Part shown: positions 62,953 to 64,000 of the stretch, piece by piece | How positions within the stretch are numbered: the first letter of the stretch is position 1 | Layout: the number at the start of each line of letters is the position of its first letter | Assembly: GCA_024644235.1 (NCBI GenBank) | Contig: JAHELJ010000002.1 | Span: forward strand, 82,006 to 146,005 | Length of the DNA: 64,000 bases | Direction of reading: 5' to 3' | Source: Lewinellaceae bacterium | Lineage (GTDB): Bacteria > Bacteroidota > Bacteroidia > Chitinophagales > Saprospiraceae | The notes under the pieces: model-generated | The model's database searches: none | What the model saw: only the letters and a program-made list of their open reading frames with translations | Told to the model about the DNA's origin: nothing | Position numbers and translations under genes: made by a program

Positions 62953-64000
62953 ATGACAATAAAATTACTACGCATCAGAAACATTTTCCTATGCTTAGTG
63001 GCCCTATTGATTTCGCTGCCAGCTTTTGCAGCGCCCATAGAAACTGCCCAATCCGGGTCCTGGAATGCCACCACTACCTGGGTAGGAGGAATAGTTCCTA
63101 CTGACATTGATGAGGTGACCATCAAAGCAACCCACACTGTTTCTACCAGCGGTGCTACTGCATTCTCAAGTATCACAGTGGAGAGCAATGCAATCCTTAA
63201 TTTGTTAAATACTACCAACCTGAACGCTGGGGGTAGTATTGTTAATAATGGTACTTTCAATATTGGTGGGAGTGTCACTATTGATAGTGACATCCTTAAC
63301 AACAATGTCCTGAACTGGAACGCCGGTTCTCTGAACAGTACCAATGGTTCTACCCTTTCCAATGCCGTTACCTTCAACATCAATGTGATCAATGCCATTG
63401 TTACCGGTGTCAATTTTGTCAACCTCAATGGAGGAAATGTCATCAAGGATGGCCCCAATGGCTTTCAGACCATCCCCACCTCCTTCGACAATCAGGCGGG
63501 TGGAACGGTAACAGTCAATGCCTTCAAAGGCCTGGCCTTTACTGGAACCATGTTCAATTCTGGAACTTTTCAAGGTGAAGGCGTAGTAAACCTCACCGGA
63601 GCGGCCAGTACCTTCAATACGGGCAATACTTTCGGAAATGGCCTGGGTTCTTTAAATATTAGCGGTAGCAATACCATGAATGGAACAGGCAATTTCGCGC
63701 CGAATTTTGCTGCTACCACCCATTCAGGTTCCCTGACTGCTACCGGCATTGCCATGGAGGTTCCTGCCGGAGCAATCTATAACTTCAACAATACGGGCCA
63801 ATTGGTCGGTTTCACGGTAATAACAAATAATGGTACTTTCAATATTGGTGGGAGTGTCACTATTGATAGTGACATCCTCAACAACAATGTCCTGAACTGG
63901 AACGCCGGTTCTCTGAACAGTACCAATGGTTCTACCCTTTCCAATGCCGTTACCTTCAACATCAATGTGATCAATGCCATTGTTACCGGTGTCAATTTTG
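62953..64000 (+). CDS. Large repetitive surface protein/adhesin, N-terminal part (cut by window end)
   Basis: Open from ATG 62953 to the window end without stop, at least 349 residues. Signal peptide MTIKLLRIRNIFLCLVALLI through LPAFAAP. Just after it, QSGSWNATTTWVGGIVPTDI-DEVTI is the motif of the G8-like/'NWNDPATW' start seen in large secreted Bacteroidota proteins. The rest is rich in Asn, Thr, Gly and Ser with short strands (NNGTFNIGGSVTIDSDILNN, LNWNAGSLNSTNGSTLSN), typical of a right-handed beta-helix surface protein. A DNA segment recurs at 582-bp spacing. Most likely T9SS-exported, to be confirmed by the missing C-terminus. Minus-strand frames here are by-products. Confidence 0.85.
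   Translation, partial: MTIKLLRIRNIFLCLVALLISLPAFAAPIETAQSGSWNATTTWVGGIVPTDIDEVTIKATHTVSTSGATAFSSITVESNAILNLLNTTNLNAGGSIVNNGTFNIGGSVTIDSDILNNNVLNWNAGSLNSTNGSTLSNAVTFNINVINAIVTGVNFVNLNGGNVIKDGPNGFQTIPTSFDNQAGGTVTVNAFKGLAFTGTMFNSGTFQGEGVVNLTGAASTFNTGNTFGNGLGSLNISGSNTMNGTGNFAPNFAATTHSGSLTATGIAMEVPAGAIYNFNNTGQLVGFTVITNNGTFNIGGSVTIDSDILNNNVLNWNAGSLNSTNGSTLSNAVTFNINVINAIVTGVNF
63244..63418 (+). repeat. Internal adhesin repeat, copy 1
   Basis: 175 bp from AATAATGGTACTTTCAATAT onward, matched by copy 2 at 63826-64000 with one base change (T at 63297, C at 63879, both in a Leu codon). The spacing of 582 bp equals 194 codons, so the reading frame is kept. Confidence 0.95.
63826..64000 (+). repeat. Internal adhesin repeat, copy 2 (continues past window)
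   Basis: Second copy of the 175-bp segment at 63244-63418; the identity still holds at the last base, so the true unit is longer and probably spans the full 582 bp. Confidence 0.95.

Noticed and set aside
62937..63458. Minus-strand ORF of 173 codons, and its copy at 63777-63995
   Set aside because: They are antisense to the plus-strand adhesin, which has a signal peptide and continuous frame to the window end; the copies merely reflect the DNA repeat.

Overview
The window looks like a chromosomal stretch of a free-living Bacteroidota bacterium, most likely a Saprospiria (Saprospiraceae/Lewinella-like) genome. Supporting signs are TonB-dependent receptors with a carboxypeptidase-regulatory-like N-terminus, a surface protein with a type IX secretion (T9SS) C-terminal sorting domain, the YtxJ/MnmD pair, a Mpl-type muropeptide ligase, PorT-like barrels, DUF1080, 2TM-domain and DUF1835 proteins, weak ribosome binding sites, A-rich leaders and a TAnnTTTG-type -7 box. 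All assignments are by eye from sequence motifs; no database search was run.

Layout. 0-5 kb: the end of one TonB-dependent receptor and a complete second one, each next to a member of a family of secreted proteins. 5-13 kb: an RND efflux operon with two full permeases, a shrunken periplasmic adaptor and an OprP-like porin, but no TolC-like protein. 13.4 kb: tRNA-Leu(TAA). 14-20 kb: small secreted proteins, an SDR, a LysE-type exporter, a histone-H1-like Lys/Ala repeat protein, a 2TM protein and a DUF1080 protein. 20-30 kb: M14 and M20 peptidases, an orphan solute-binding lipoprotein and a divergent mannonate module (SDR-type mannonate oxidoreductase / uxuA) with a palindromic operator candidate. 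30-43 kb: a large T9SS surface protein with dockerin-like and cohesin-like parts, a C1 peptidase, a GtrII-like membrane protein, a DUF697+SHOCT protein overlapping an Mrr-like nuclease with a CFI-box C-terminus, a trans-3-hydroxyproline dehydratase-like enzyme, pdhB, a TlpA-like lipoprotein and mpl. 43-61 kb: housekeeping and accessory genes (a 53-aa lipoprotein, ytxJ, mnmD, M28 peptidase, DAACS symporter, arfB, ornithine-cyclodeaminase-family enzyme, SDRs, enolase-superfamily enzyme, GDPD, CNNM, DUF1835, mutS). 61-64 kb: a more G+C-rich end with a membrane-anchored AraC-type regulator, three 21-bp direct repeats and the start of a large repetitive surface protein that runs off the window.

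Functional themes are an exoproteolytic and scavenging lifestyle (four secreted or exported peptidases, hydroxyproline salvage, hexuronate breakdown), envelope transport and surface display. Genes are tightly packed: several same-strand pairs overlap by ATGA or GTGA, and several convergent pairs overlap by 8-15 bp. I see no rRNA, CRISPR array, complete transposon or prophage. The most unusual items are the adaptor-poor double RND/porin operon, the Mrr/CFI-box nuclease, and the repeat-rich adhesin locus with its upstream direct repeats and membrane-bound regulator.
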